DNA of 64,000 nt, taken from Vermamoeba vermiformis. Its lineage: Eukaryota; Tubulinea; Echinamoebida. How positions within the stretch are numbered: the first letter of the stretch is position 1; each line of letters opens with the position of its first letter. The stretch lies in contig JBEWZL010000124.1 of assembly GCA_045837725.1 (NCBI GenBank), forward strand, positions 1-64,000, given 5' to 3'. A model generated the notes under the pieces. It was given only the letters and a program-made list of their open reading frames with translations, was not told where the DNA came from and searched no databases. The translations under genes and the position numbers were made by a program. This document shows positions 21,323 to 34,100 of this stretch, one piece after another.

Positions 21323-24300
21323 ATGGAGCAATCGAAAATTAAAGTTAAGAAAGGTAATAATTATATAATTGGATTTGTAATATTCGTACATCGTATTGTT
21401 ATTATTTTTGCTTACATTAAAGATATCAAGCGATTTTTTCTTTTTCGAGATGTAACGTTCTCATCAAGGCCACTTTATACACGTATTATTTATTTTGATT
21501 ATTAATCGGATTTTAAACAGAGGATAGAAGCGAAGAGGCCAAAAATGTTAAATCGGTGCTGATCAGAGAGGGTAATTTTGTAGGCTTACACTGCAAAAGC
21601 TTGCACGACGACTCATCTGTAAAGCGCAAATCCACAATGATATCAATATACACGGATTGCATAAAATACCACTTAAAGCACAAGAAGAAAGAAGTCGTTT
21701 CAATCCCGCTGGATTTAATCTGGTTGGTCCCCGATCCTAAAATGGATTCCAAAAAGTTCGATGACGCTAAAGAAGCTAAAAAGTCATTCGAATTGAGCGT
21801 TCCTGAAGGAAGAATGGTATTGGTAGCGAAATCGGAAGAAGAGAAGACTGAGTTCGTAAATGAAATCCAAAAGTTACTTAAAGATCACTTTGGAAAAGCT
21901 CCAGGTCAGTAGTTTTTACCTACCTAAGCAAATGAGAGCAAAATATACTGTATTTTTCTGTTTGCTTATCGCTCTGACAAATTTTAATGTAATTTCACTT
22001 CAGATGAGGTCAGATCTGTTTCGAAGTATACTTTCATACAAGGCTTCGGTTCCTACGAAGGAGAGTGGAAGAACGGAAAGGTAAGTACGCGCTGCATCAT
22101 CGGGCCATCAGTGAACTGGCAATAGGCTTCACTGGCACTGATACTGGCACGCTGACGTGATCCAAATTTAGACCAGTTAAAAATTTAAATTTTGTTTTAA
22201 ATAGATCCACGGTCGAGGCAAGTTTGTCAGTAGCGACGGCACGGTATTCGAAGGCGATTGGAACGGGTACGTATCGCACGAAGACATAAATGCTTGTGGC
22301 TTACGCATGTCCAGCGATCTGATGGCTGGCTTTGGAACCATTGTGCTGCCTGTCGATGAAAACGCCGCCTCAAGCGGCATAGCGCGAATGGAACGCATGT
22401 ATCAGGTAATACCATCATTTAATAGCAAGAACACAACTGACAGCTGATTTTAGTGCGGATGGAAGAGCAACTTGCCTTTCGGAACCGTGAAAGAATTCGG
22501 CGAGAAATATCCACTGCCTAATGAGGAAGACAACTCATTTCCTCCCGACGCTTCACTGACAGAGTCTGACATCCGGCTCTTGCTGACAGGTGCCGTTGTC
22601 AAAAATTACAAAAAAGGAGATATCATTTTAGCGCAAGGAGATGCGAACAAACGACTTTATAGGTAAGTGCTAACTGATAGTAAGGACTAAATGCCTAACG
22701 TCAAAAAACAGAATCAAGTCTGGCACGATCATTCTTCAAAAGGAAGTTGGAGGCAAGCAGACGATCATTGCGCGCATGGGCGCTGATGCTACATTCGGTG
22801 AAATGTCAGTGCTCGACAAGCAGATCATTTCTGCCACTGTGATTGCCGACAGCGATAAAGTCGAGTTGTACGTTATGGAAGTGAATGGTGTCTACGATTT
22901 GTTCAAGTCAAGGTACGTGCGATTCTCGTGCGATGTTACAATTTAAGCAGGCATTGACGCTTTATATTAGTCCTGGCTTGTCTCGTCGTTACCACAAGTT
23001 AATGTCCTTCATGTTGGCGCAACGCCTCGGTGGCCTTCACTCAGGACCCAGCCCAAAGTGGGTCGAAAAGAAGGACCAAGAGGACGAGCCACTTGATGGA
23101 ATTGCTCGCAAGACAACTCACAGCTTCTCAGTAAGTAATGCACGTATTGTATTGATGTCGTGTTGTGGTTCTGACCAGCCTAAAGGACCTGCTTGTCACG
23201 AACTTTGAAGCCGATGAGCCACAGTCACAAGAAGAGGAGTCTCCTCAAATGACTCTCACCAAGAGATGGCTTGCGGCCTGGAACAACAAGAACATTAAAG
23301 ATATCGCCATATTCTTCGCGAAGGACGTAATCTATCGTGATCCATTCATTCCTCAAGGCTGTCAAAGCAAAGCCAATCTGTTGAAGCACATCACCAAGAT
23401 GTTCAACAAGTACCCGACGTGGAAGTGGGAAATCTTAGAGTTATCTAACGTGCAAGAGAGTAGGTCTAATTGTCGTGCATAGTTTTACTGATCATCGATT
23501 AAGGTTTTTCTTTATCAGCTGGTTTTGCGCTTCGATGCAAAGTCATTATCAGTACTAACTCAGCGACTCTCAAAGAACATTCGTTGAGCTTAATTGTTGT
23601 CAACGAGTTCTTGGAGATTTTGCGGTGTGAGATCTATTTTGACACTTCGGCAATGATCGAAAAGAGTTTGTCGGTGTCAATTGAAAAAGAGAAAGATCAC
23701 GACTCTGCCGAAAAGTCTGAAATTCCAACTTTGGTGAGTGATTCGAAAGTTAATTAATCGAAGCATTCAATCTGACCCTTGTTCGTTTACAGCCATTGAC
23801 AATGATTGACTCGCCTATCAAGCAACGAAAGATTGACATCAAATATGCAGAGAAATTCGGATTACCAAAATCGGAAATACTCATCAAAGAATACACGTGC
23901 TCTCTAACTGTCGGTATCAGCCCGAAAAAGAATACTGGCACCATGTACATTAGCAGCCGGGTAAGTCACACTTCCTTCAAAAACACGTTATTAATAATGT
24001 CAGTATGTTTGCTTCTTCTCGAAAGTGTTCGGTTTGAAGACGAAAGAAGTTCTCTCGATCAAGTCACTCAAGTCTATCAAGCGCAAGGGCAAGACAATCA
24101 TGCTCAAAGTGTTCAGAAAGGATCAAAAAGAAGACGTAGATTTGGACAGCAACAAACACATTGAGGTACGTTGCAATGTGAGCTTAGTACGAGTCATATT
24201 AACGTGGCACAGTATACTTTCTCGTTCTCGGACGCGACTGAAGAGGACGTCGAAGAAGTGTACGTGCTGATCAAGCATATCTTCACGGGCATGGAACACG

Positions 24301-27255
24301 AGGCCGACGACTTGACCTCACCACGACAGATTCTCAATGTCTCGGCTAAGATTACTGTGGTAAGAACAGTACACCTTTAAATTAATGGACATCAGTATAA
24401 CAGCGCCTTCTATAATCAGAAAGAATCCTATGTACAGAAGTACGTGCGATGTTCTACTCTCGCACAAAAAATGCCCCTGTGGCGCGTGAAGCAGCTGGCT
24501 AGTGAGAGTTCAGTGCGATTGCACGGGCTTGTAGCCAACGCAGATAACACAATTCAGGATGCGTTTGGCGGTCCTGGCCGGGATGTAGCTGCACGCTCGA
24601 TATCATCTTATCCACTTGAAGCGTTCCCAAAGCCCAACGGTGAAATCGAGTTGAGTCCACTCGTGCGTCTCGGAGATCCGAACTGCGATCAATATTGCAT
24701 TGAACGGTACGTAGAGCAATGGAATGGCAATATATGTGCATTATATAATATAAAACACAGGTACGAGAGTCGTACTATTGCTGCGTTGGCAGATGGATGT
24801 AATTGGGGTGAGAAAGTTCGACGAGCCGCGCAACAAGCAAGCAGAACGTTTGTGGAATACGTGAAAAAACATCAGAACCAAGTAGTGAACCTTCAAGAAG
24901 CAGGAAAGCTATTCTTGCTGGTGCGTAATATTGGCCTGAAATATTTGCAATGTTTGGCGGAAAATATTTCCGCCGTTTTAATATTCGGGTGTAGCCTTTA
25001 ATTAACGCTATCTTTAGGCCTTTGCTAAAGCACATCATAAAATTATTGAAAGCGTGCAAGAGGAAAAGTGGTGGGAACTTGGTCAAACCACGTTACTTGG
25101 AGGCGCGTTAGTTCAAGTGCTTGATGGACCTTCGAACTGGGTATTCGTGTGTTGCTCAGTAGGCGACTGCAAGGCCTTCCATATATCCGTAAAGAATAGG
25201 TACTGTCTTATTTAACCAAATGTCGAACGCGTAAAATCTAATCTGCATTACAGAAAGTTTACGGATGTTACTACCGGTAGTAGAAGTGGCAATGCAGCCA
25301 CGGACGCGCGAGACAGTGGAGGTAGATTGGGTCCAGACGATAATGGTAATCCCATTCTAGGCAATTTGAATTTGTATTATCAGCCTGTGCAGGAGGTACG
25401 TACCCGATCGATCTGGATCGATCAGAACTTGGTTCAAATCCTAGCACGTTTTTAACTTGATATCTATATAGGGTGATATAATACTACTCGTATCTGACGG
25501 TGTTTACGACAACTTTGATCCTCAGCACATGGGTCTTACACCGCGAGATGTGGATTCACTTTTCGAGTACGACGACTGGCACTTAGTTCCTGCTAATGTT
25601 GCAGAGAGTTTGAAGACTCAGTTCATTTGTCAACACTTAGAAAAGTTGTTTAATGACTTTGCCGATGAAGAGCTGAAAGTAAGGCGAGATTTTTTCTCGA
25701 AATGGATCAGCAATCACGAGACTAAATTTAATCGCTTATAGAGCCACGATTTACTCGCGCTAGATATCGAGAAGTTCGTCAACTTGCTTACTAAGCACTG
25801 CTACGACTTTACTAAGGCATCGCGCGACTTTATGGAGACGAATCCAGGCAAGAAACAGCCAGCGGACTACAAGCTCTTCCCTGGCAAGATGGACCATACT
25901 ACTGCTGTAGCTATTAAGGTAACGTTACATCTAGATATCTATGAAACTCCGTCTACAAATCCATATTTGGAATCCTAATCGTGGATTTCCGGAGATTAAT
26001 TGTTCCTGGATTGCGGTTAAATGCGCACCTGGCGATCTAATTAAGGGGCCCTTAATGCCACTTACTTAAGAAATACATTACGAGTAATCTGATCATTATT
26101 TTGTAGGTTAAGCCAAGCGATCTGAGCTCTGTCGAACAAGAACTCGATGGCTTAATCATGAAGATGAGGCACCCGCTATCGGGAATCACCGCTCAAAAGA
26201 GAAACAAGACTGGACGAGGCTCAAATGCCGAGTCTCCGCCAGGCACACTTACCTCGCTTAACGTTGCAATGAGCAGCTCACCGACGAACCCGAGTCCTAG
26301 TAACTCACTGGTTAACACCAATATACTCCCCGCTGCCTCGAGCAGTGAAGATAGTGTTATTCCGTTTACTGGTATGAATCGGCAATACTAAGGCTAAGCA
26401 CGGAAGTGGATCTAACAAACTTTGCAGGATCGGAAGTCATTCAGTGGCTGTCAAACAATGGTCATTCGAGACTACAATGCGAGAAATTGGCGCAGTTAAT
26501 GCTCAATTTTGCATACATCTGCCCTATTACCGAACTCGACAATCACAATTCTGAAACGTTTTCCGTAGACGCGCTTTATCGATTCCAAGTACGTCATCCT
26601 TCTTTCTTGCTAGTATTATTGTTTTGCTTCGTGCTGACAGGCGTGTTATTAGGTCTTTGAACCCATTCTGAATCGACGTGATTGGGATTTGATTCTGCAA
26701 GGTTCGCGAATCATCACTTACAACAAAGGCGACAAAATCATCCAAGAAGGAAAGAACCAGCACCAACGCATTTTCCATATCATTAGCGGTACCTGTCGCA
26801 TTGAGAAGAGGAATAAGAAGTCCGGAGACAAAAGGTAAGTTGTCCGTGCCCGATTACACGAAGACGAAATTTTCTAAATTAAGCGTATTCATCAACTTGA
26901 TCCAATTCGAATTCCAGAACTTATTATTTATTAACGTATATGACTGCGCACACGAATTCAATAACATTAACTAATTACGGTTATTTCAAGTAAAAGCAAA
27001 CTCGTCTTGGGAACCATCCGTGATACCGAAACCTTCGGCGAGATAGGATTCCTTGAAGGAGGTCCAGCGAGTGCTAGCGTCATAGCTGATAGCGAGACTG
27101 TCTCCGTGTATATTATTGATGGCAACTTCATTAATATCCTTTTTGTGGTATTCCCCAGTTTGGCTGGCAGGTTCTACCATTACTTGGCCTCGGTGCTGGC
27201 GAGACGCTTACGCAAACAAGAAGCAGCGTATTTTCAGAAGTTTAATCAACAGTAG
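21323..27255 (+). CDS. Multidomain PH-MORN-cNBD-SnoaL-GRAM-PP2C-DEP-cNBD protein
   Basis: This is one gene of many exons encoding roughly 1,500 residues. In order: a PH-like domain (LIREGNFVGLHCKSLH to EKTEFVNEIQKLL), one MORN motif (YEGEWKNGKIHGRGKF), a cyclic-nucleotide-binding domain (VVKNYKKGDIILAQGDANK; FGEMSVLDKQIISATVIAD), a SnoaL/NTF2-like domain (LTKRWLAAWNNKNIKDIAIF), a GRAM domain (VFGLKTKEVLSIKSLK), a PP2C-type phosphatase domain, a DEP domain and a second cNBD (FGEIGFLEGGPASASVIAD). PP2C motifs seen are ALADGCNWG, SVGDCKAF, LLVSDGVYDNF and MDHTTAVAI. The DEP domain (LIMKMRHPLSGI ... PFTGSEVIQWLSNNG) has a Ser/Pro-rich insert. An intron of about 54 nt after PFTG restores the frame. 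Both cNBD phosphate cassettes lack the usual arginine. The GRAM/DEP/cNBD combination recalls amoebozoan Gbp proteins, here with phosphatase in place of RasGEF. It is probably a cortical signalling enzyme; the ligand is unknown. Confidence 0.8.
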
Positions 27256-27608
27256 TTAATGTAATAAATATACCATTCAGAATTGATGGATACATTATCC
27301 AAACGGGCTTGTTGATTAATTAATTGATAGTGTTTGTCAATAGGGCCGAGTAGAAGTAAATCAATATGCTATTGACCTCGTACGAACCGAAAGCGATTTC
27401 AGATCCAACGCAGCGAATTTTTCCTAATTAGGATCTGCCCGAAACTAAAAACAGCACAACTCAATCTTTGAAGTCGAAAGAGCGGTAAAATTAGTTGCAA
27501 TTTAACCCGCTCAGATCAAAGTATCATTAGTTGTCCCGTTAAGATAGTAATTTTCAAAACGGATCGCAAAAATTATAGTTTCGATTTATCGCTTATGTAC
27601 ATCTCGGA
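27256..27608. other. Convergent intergenic region, no gene seen
   Basis: It lies between the 3' ends of the multidomain gene (plus) and the small nuclear-type gene (minus). It is AT-rich with no further features seen. Confidence 0.55.
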
Positions 27609-28046
27609 TTATTCATCCAACAACTTTTTAATACTCATTTTCTCCTTACTTGAGCTTTGTTTCTCTTCCTCTTCATCGTTGTCCGCTTTGTGTTGACTGA
27701 TCGAAGTAGATTGCGGACCAGTATCAGCGCGCTGCTCGTTTGTATTGTCTTGAGAGCTTGGATTTGCTAACGACCATACAAAAGTCTCCGGATTTTTCGA
27801 AACAATTCCTCCAGTCAGCTTCTCTGTCACTTCTCGTGGGATCTTTGGCATGGATTTCTTGTAGCTCTTCCACACTATAGTATTTTCAGGCGGTACTACC
27901 GTCTTTCGTTCGTGCTTCGTCTTTCGTCTTTTATTTGCCGGTGGCTGTTGCTCTTTATTATTATTTTCAGCGTCTTCGTTGTTAGTCGCTTCCTTATCTT
28001 CATTGTCACCTTTTCGCTCGTCTGTATTTTCTAGTCTTCTTTTCAT
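27609..28046 (-). CDS. Unknown charged protein, 145 aa, single exon
   Basis: This intronless ORF is unusual among its intron-rich neighbours. The N terminus is Asn, Glu and Lys rich (MKRRLENTDERKGDNEDKEA). A bipartite-type nuclear localisation signal follows (NKRRKTKHERK). The middle segment, ENTIVWKSYKKSMPKIPREV and TEKLTGGIVSKNPETFVWSL, looks like a short conserved motif. The acidic tail ends KMSIKKLLDE. I do not recognise the family. Nuclear location is a fair inference, function is not. Confidence 0.6.
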   Translation of the reverse strand: MKRRLENTDERKGDNEDKEATNNEDAENNNKEQQPPANKRRKTKHERKTVVPPENTIVWKSYKKSMPKIPREVTEKLTGGIVSKNPETFVWSLANPSSQDNTNEQRADTGPQSTSISQHKADNDEEEEKQSSSKEKMSIKKLLDE

Positions 28047-29226
28047 CGTTAAGTGACCGGATCATTCAGATGATTCTTGAAAGTGGCGCGCTGAGAAGAT
28101 AAATTTTGCAGATCTGTCCCGCGTTTCTCGTCTAAATAATCCAGCTCAACAAAAAATCAAAAAAATATGGCGACAATTGCGCTTAAGGTGTGGTTATCGA
28201 TACATAAAATGAAAATAAATAACAAACTTGTGTTTCACCAAGAAACTAAACGCGTTTACTATTTTTCCTTATCTGGCAAATTTAACTAATTTAGCTCTGG
28301 GCTCTCTTCCCTATACTCTCTTTTCTACCTCGGTATTTGTTTATGCTTTATTTAATAATGTTGTGTGGTCACCAATTGCTTTTTAATTGAATGCTCCAGT
28401 TGACCTTCGGTAAATGAGTTTTCGCTAGATATTTTTAGCTTATCGATCTATTGAATAGCTTTGGTTCGAGGACTCAAATTAGAGGTATTTAGGAGGCTAA
28501 GAGAGGAGTGTCATGAATTCTTCACGGATCTACGGAATTCTACCGGCGGATATTTACTTATCGATTGCCGAAACAGGCGCGAGTTATTCCGCCGCAACAT
28601 GATCCGACGGTTCAGAGCGTAATCGTTAATATGGGATTTTGAAGACAAGCAAAAAAATAAGTTTATTTTGCGTGGGATCGCCTCCTTTAAACAGGCAAAA
28701 TAAATTGTATTTGCCTTTTGAAGAACAATAAATGAAATTTATGAGTTTAATAATACGTATCGTGTAGAATCTTACCCAGAGTTAGCATTGCATCAAGCAC
28801 CATTCAAAAGAGTATACCGAGCGTGTGAGCGGATTACCCGAAACTCGTAATTCGCGTAAACAAGGAGCTTTCGAACGTGCGCGTTAAGTAAAGTGTCCAT
28901 TTGGTCTTGTCAATCAGTGAACTAGACGTGTTGACGTTGATATTACTTTTTTTACCTTGGCGAACGCGATACAAATACTTGCGCAACCAAGTACATGATT
29001 GCCGGAATAATATGTGCTTCCACTTCGTAAATGAATTGATAATAATTTGTGCACGCAGCAAAATGTTTTTTTGGCGCTATTTTAAGCTGAATATTTTGCG
29101 ATAAAATCTTGCCCACAAAATCTTGTATAATTAGCGAGGGGCTTTTTATATTAATGTAGCAATTTTAAGAAGAGGGCATAATATATGAATTTATAAAACA
29201 ACGCCTCATATGCGCGCAAACGAATT
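28047..29226. other. 1.2-kb divergent intergenic region
   Basis: This is the longest gene-free stretch outside the repeat island, between divergent genes at 28046 and 29227. It holds short ORFs on both strands with no family features, and I see no tRNA or repeat array. Confidence 0.55.
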
Positions 29227-32200
29227 ATGACATCCCCTGATCCGTTTGAATATTTTTTGATTGTCCAGTTGGACACAGATAAAGGTAATTTAAATTATTT
29301 TCGAGCATACGCACTCTCGGCTTTGCAATTTTACGCGTTAATAAATTTGTTCGATTGAAAGTTGCTTGGATTTAAACCACTAAATTGGTTACCTTAGAAA
29401 ATTGAATTAAATTCGCGCTTTGGCAAATATAGCATTGTTATATTAATTTAATAATTATTTGCTTTGTAGAACCGCCCCAGCCTGTTATTACTTTTCAATT
29501 TCCAGACAAGATCACTGAAAATGTAATAACATCAAAAATCCCGCAATTTTGCTTTCCAGAGGCAACAGAACTATTAAAATCGGAATTCGAAGATAACCAA
29601 GAGTAAGCGATAGTATAATTTATTCAATTGAATTGTGATCGCCGAATAACAAATCTACAGAAAAATTGTTGAGACTTTCTCGTTTGTAATTACAGCTGTA
29701 GATGGTAGTAAGCGGTAAGTTAATTAATGCAAGTATTTTACTTTAAAAGCGGATCTAATGTAATAATTATTTAGGTACGCGTACTGCCGGCGGTATTTTT
29801 TCAAAAGCAAGTCGATAAAACCCGAGTGTTTATGCCTTGTCAGCACATGGTAATGTCTACTATAATCTGAACTATATTACACCGCCATTGGTTTTCATTC
29901 TAACGTGCAAACAGTTCATCATTCAGCTTGTTCTCGCAAATTCTCGATATTGTTGAATTGAAGCGCGATTCTGAAGGCAACAAATCAGTGTTCAGACTGC
30001 TCAATGCCATTCTCGCGCAGCCCTTCCCGCACCCTGGCGACACCATCACGGTGAAGACGTTCTCGCTCGATGCTGAGAAGAACGACGGCCAAATTAAGTC
30101 AGAAATTTATCGTCTTACACGATCTGACAACGATTACGAGTACTTGGAATACGTGAGTAACAATAGGACATGATTTCTAACGTTGAGAATGGCACTAAAT
30201 GTGAGTGATTTGTGACAGGTGACATTCGACCCTTTGTTTCACACGCTGAGTCTCGAGCAAATTTTGTATATATTTGAATGTGTCTTGCTCGAGAAGAAGC
30301 TGATCGTGTGCGCGAAGCATTTGGACACTTTGACAGCGTGCGTCAATGCAATTTCAGCCCTGGTCTATCCGTTCTATTGGCAGGTACGCACTCCCCGATT
30401 AAAAATCTCCGAATATCATTTAACGTTAATTATTAGTGCGTATTTGTACCGCTACTGCCCGAGTCGTTGATTAATTTTGTGTGCGCGCCAATGCCATTTT
30501 TAGTTGGTATTTTGAAGTCATCACTACCACAAGTCGATAAACAGTCCATGGAAGCAGTAAGTCTAAGCAGAGTGGTTGCATAATGGTATTAATTATCGTA
30601 GGACGTTCTCTTGATTGACCTCGACGAGGCGAAATTTTTGCGACAACCTCCTGAAGAGCAGCTGGGTTATATTCCGCCCTATCTTCGCGCGTCACTCGAG
30701 AAGAATTTGGCTAAAGTTATCAAGAGCGGCAGACGTAAGTCGTTGATCCGTAATATGAAACTTGTTGACCTCGGCATTATAGGAGGCATGGAGTTCAATA
30801 TCCTCGTTGCACACTCGTTCTTGAGGTTTTTTTCTGAGATCTTCGGAGATTATCCGAAATATTTCAAGAATAGAGACAGCGACAATCCTGACGCACCCCC
30901 TGCAACGCCGCGACTGAAGTTTAATTTGAAAAAGTTCATTCGAAGCAAAACATCAGAAGTTAAAAGAGTAAGTTCTTAGATCTGTTATTAGACGATCTTA
31001 TCACGCGCATGTCAGGCGAATACTAACGTTTGCAATAGTTTTTGGATCAATTTAAGACGATGCAAATGTGGGAAGTGTTCATTCATGAACGAGAAGAAAT
31101 GGCTGAACGAGATAACTTGGGCTATTGTGCTTTGTTACGAACCAGTGAGGCTGAACTCAAGAAGAAAATTCAAGTCGCGTAAGTGCTTTCTAAAACACTC
31201 ATATGACAGCAATCTGATGGTGATTCAGTGGCCGTTGTACGAAGTGCGGTAAGCGGATGGTGGACAAAAAAGGCGAGTACGTGTGTCCTCGATGCGATCT
31301 GGGCATCGAGAAAAAGAACGTGGCCAGCACCATTCGTAAGAAGTTGAATCAGTTCTTCCAGATTGAAGAGAAAGAAAAGGATAAGGACAAGTCAGAAACG
31401 CGAGAGCGACGCGACACGGTCACTTCAAACTCATCTGTAAATAATAACAATCAATTAACACCGCCCACTACAAGTGACGACAAGTCAGTGAGCAGTGTCG
31501 AAGAAGAGAGCGTGTCCTCGCCGCGACGAAGTTCTGACCCTCAACCGAGCTCTAATGCCACCAACGCTTCATTGACTACCTCAAAGAAGAGACACTTGCC
31601 ACCGCTTCCAATTCCCAAGAAGGAGAAAGACAAGGACAAGTCGTCCAAAGAGAAGGCAAAGACAGATAGAGACGAAGGTACGAGCACTGGCACGGGCAAG
31701 CCACCAGTACCGCCAAAACGAAGGTCGATGGTCCTCAACGCCCAAAAAATTCGTAATCTGTTCACGCCACGCACCAAAGACAAGAGCACGTCACCACCAC
31801 AACTGGATCTATCGAAGTTAGACACCTCTGATGATGAGGAAAGCACGAGTGGATCTGCACGTCGAAGTTTTAGCGGTAGTGATGATCCTGAGAGGTAAGT
31901 CTCGCTAGTGCAAGGCCAAATAATGCAATAGTCTCATAGTTGTTTTTTAGTTCATCGCATTACAGCATGAGCAGCAACGTGCCATCAAAGGCAGTCAAGT
32001 TACTGGGCAGCGGGAGGTATGCACATGAAAGATTTATTTGAACTCATGACTGACACTTTTCTCAGTAGCAGGAGTAAAGCTCCAACGAGCCAGTCGAGCA
32101 CATCCATGGCCGTCAACTTGAACTACTCGGGCACGAAGTTGTTGTCCTCGCGACCTTCACCAAAGTGGCGCGAACAACTGGCCTTGCTGTACAACAACTC

Positions 32201-33849
32201 AACGTACTCGGACGTAGTTTTGCAATCCACTGATCGTGTTGAGTTCCGCACGTACAGACCGTTGATTATTGCAAGATTCCCAAAGCTGGGCGCGTTCTTT
32301 AAACCCCGTGACGGCAAGTTCCTTGGCAAGGTTCACGTGCCTATTCCATTGCACTCGAGCATCATCGAATCGTTGTTGACATACCTCGTCAAAGACCGAT
32401 TCTTGTTTGACAAATTGCAAGAAGAGCATTTCTTCGAGCTGTTAGAATTCATCGACACAGATCTGCCCACGTACCGCAAGTGCTGCTTTGTGGCCATCAA
32501 GAGGAAGATGTCACCGAGGACGTTCATCAACTTCCTAGATATTTGTCATTTGAAACGAGAAGCGCACACGAAGACACCGCGAGAATTCCCGGCCGTAAAT
32601 CACGTGACTGCTATTTACAACATGTGCAAGCTGTACTTCGCCAAGAACCAAACACTGATCCTGGAGAAGGTAGCAGGCAACGTGCTGACTTCAAAGTTGC
32701 CAATCGAATTTGTGCTCGAGAGTTTGAAGCTACAGAGCGATGAGTTGGAGATGGACCGGCTCGAGAGACAGTTTGAAGGTGCCGACAAACAGCTCGATGA
32801 CACGCTACGCGAGAGCATGAAGACCTTGCTGACTACCGGAGAGAACTTCGATTTTGTGATCAACTTCAGCACTGGCCAAAAGGTGAACACCCACAGCGGC
32901 ATCCTTTCAGTGCGCAGTGGTGTGTTCCAAAACATGTTCCACGGTGGCTCTAATGGTCCGCTGGTCGTGAAGCACGAGATGAACATCAGCGAGTCGATCA
33001 GCTCGCACGAGGCGTTCCAACATTTCTTACACTTCTTGTACACGGACTCATTTGACACGAGTGCACTCAAATTGGACTTGACGTCGGAGAACTCGCAGCG
33101 CTTGATCAGTGAGATTGGGCACTTGAGCACGTACTTTGATGTGGACAAAGTGACCTTCCAACAAGCGTTGTTGGGTGTCGTCGTGTCGCATGTGACTGCA
33201 ACCAACATCTTCGATCTGTTGAGCATCAAAGCGCCGACCGTAACACCTGCACTATTACCTGCCATGCGCGTGTCACGGTCAGATCTGACAGGCGTTATTG
33301 AAGTTGCAACATCATCTAGTCCTGAGCTGCCTCGTCAAGAAGTACCTGGCCTGACAGTCACTCGCTCTGAAGAGACTATGCAAGACGACATTCAAGAAGG
33401 TAAGGTCAAGACCTAGGTCTCGCTGGAAAACTAACTTCTTTGTAGGCGTACGACCCACGAGCAAATCAGTCTGTGAGCCATCAGCACCCTCTTGGCTATC
33501 CTCAGAAAGCAGCGACAATGTCAAAAGCGAGAACACGAGTGCAAATTCGACACCGCGCAACAGCGTGACAATTCCGATCTCGGTTGTCAAAGTGTCAAGT
33601 ACGGGCAGTCAAAATGTCATTCGCCTTCCCTCACAGCCCTCGAAGTTCCCCGCGAGCCGCTTAGTGTTCGGCCGAGAAATGATTATCAATGCTGCTTGGA
33701 CTTTTGCTCGCGAGCACCTTCAAGAGATCACGGAGGGCAAGCAGATCAACACCGCATCCAATGACAGCTTATTGCAGCTGCTGAAGTTTGCAGTTGAAGA
33801 AAATGCCAAACTCAAACAAAAGCTCCTCGATAATGACGTGGAGTACTAA
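29227..33849 (+). CDS. DENN-zinc ribbon-BTB-BTB fusion protein
   Basis: This multi-exon gene starts MTSPDPFEYFLIVQLDTDK and ends ...KQKLLDNDVEY. The first 500 or so residues form a tripartite DENN module: uDENN (PPQPVITFQFPDK), central DENN (TFDPLFHTLSLEQILYIFEC; EKKLIVCAKHLDTLTACVNA; VLLIDLDEAKF) and dDENN (VAHSFLRFFSEIFGDYP). A CxxC...CxxC zinc ribbon follows (CTKCGKRMVDKKGEYVCPRC), then about 200 residues rich in Ser, Lys and Pro with a PPVPPKRRS SH3-type motif. Two BTB/POZ domains come next (NNSTYSDVVLQSTDRVEFRT; ENFDFVINFSTGQKVNTHSG), and the tail ends in a short coiled coil (LLQLLKFAVEENAKLKQKLL). DENN domains activate Rab GTPases and BTB domains bind cullin-3 or dimerise. The combination suggests a Rab regulator that is also an E3 adaptor. 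I know of no standard family with this layout. Confidence 0.85.
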
Positions 33850-34100
33850 CCTTATTTATTCTGTTTTAATATATCGCCTTTTTGTGTTCAAATAAAATGT
33901 AACATTTAAACTTGTTCAGTTTCGAATATTTATTTAACGAAGATGACCACACCGTTTTCGAAAACAGAAAAAATACATGGATAAAATTGTAGAGACAGCC
34001 TTACGGTCTGTGCTAAAAGTAAGGGATCTTGTTTTTTAGTAGAATTTGGCCCATTTAAATTCGGAGTACTATTTTTTTTGCGCATTAAACTGATTATTCC

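Noticed and set aside
25420-25450. GGTTCAAATCC, resembling a tRNA T-loop
   Set aside because: It lies inside an intron of the multidomain gene and the flanking stem does not pair.
26373-26430. Apparent stop and frame change after PFTGMNRQY in the multidomain gene
   Set aside because: An intron of normal size (GTATGA ... TTGCAG) joins PFTG to SEVIQWL in phase, so the gene is not broken here.
32615-33265. 216-codon minus-strand ORF
   Set aside because: It is the antisense shadow of the BTB exon of the DENN-BTB gene; codon constraint on the sense strand keeps it open.
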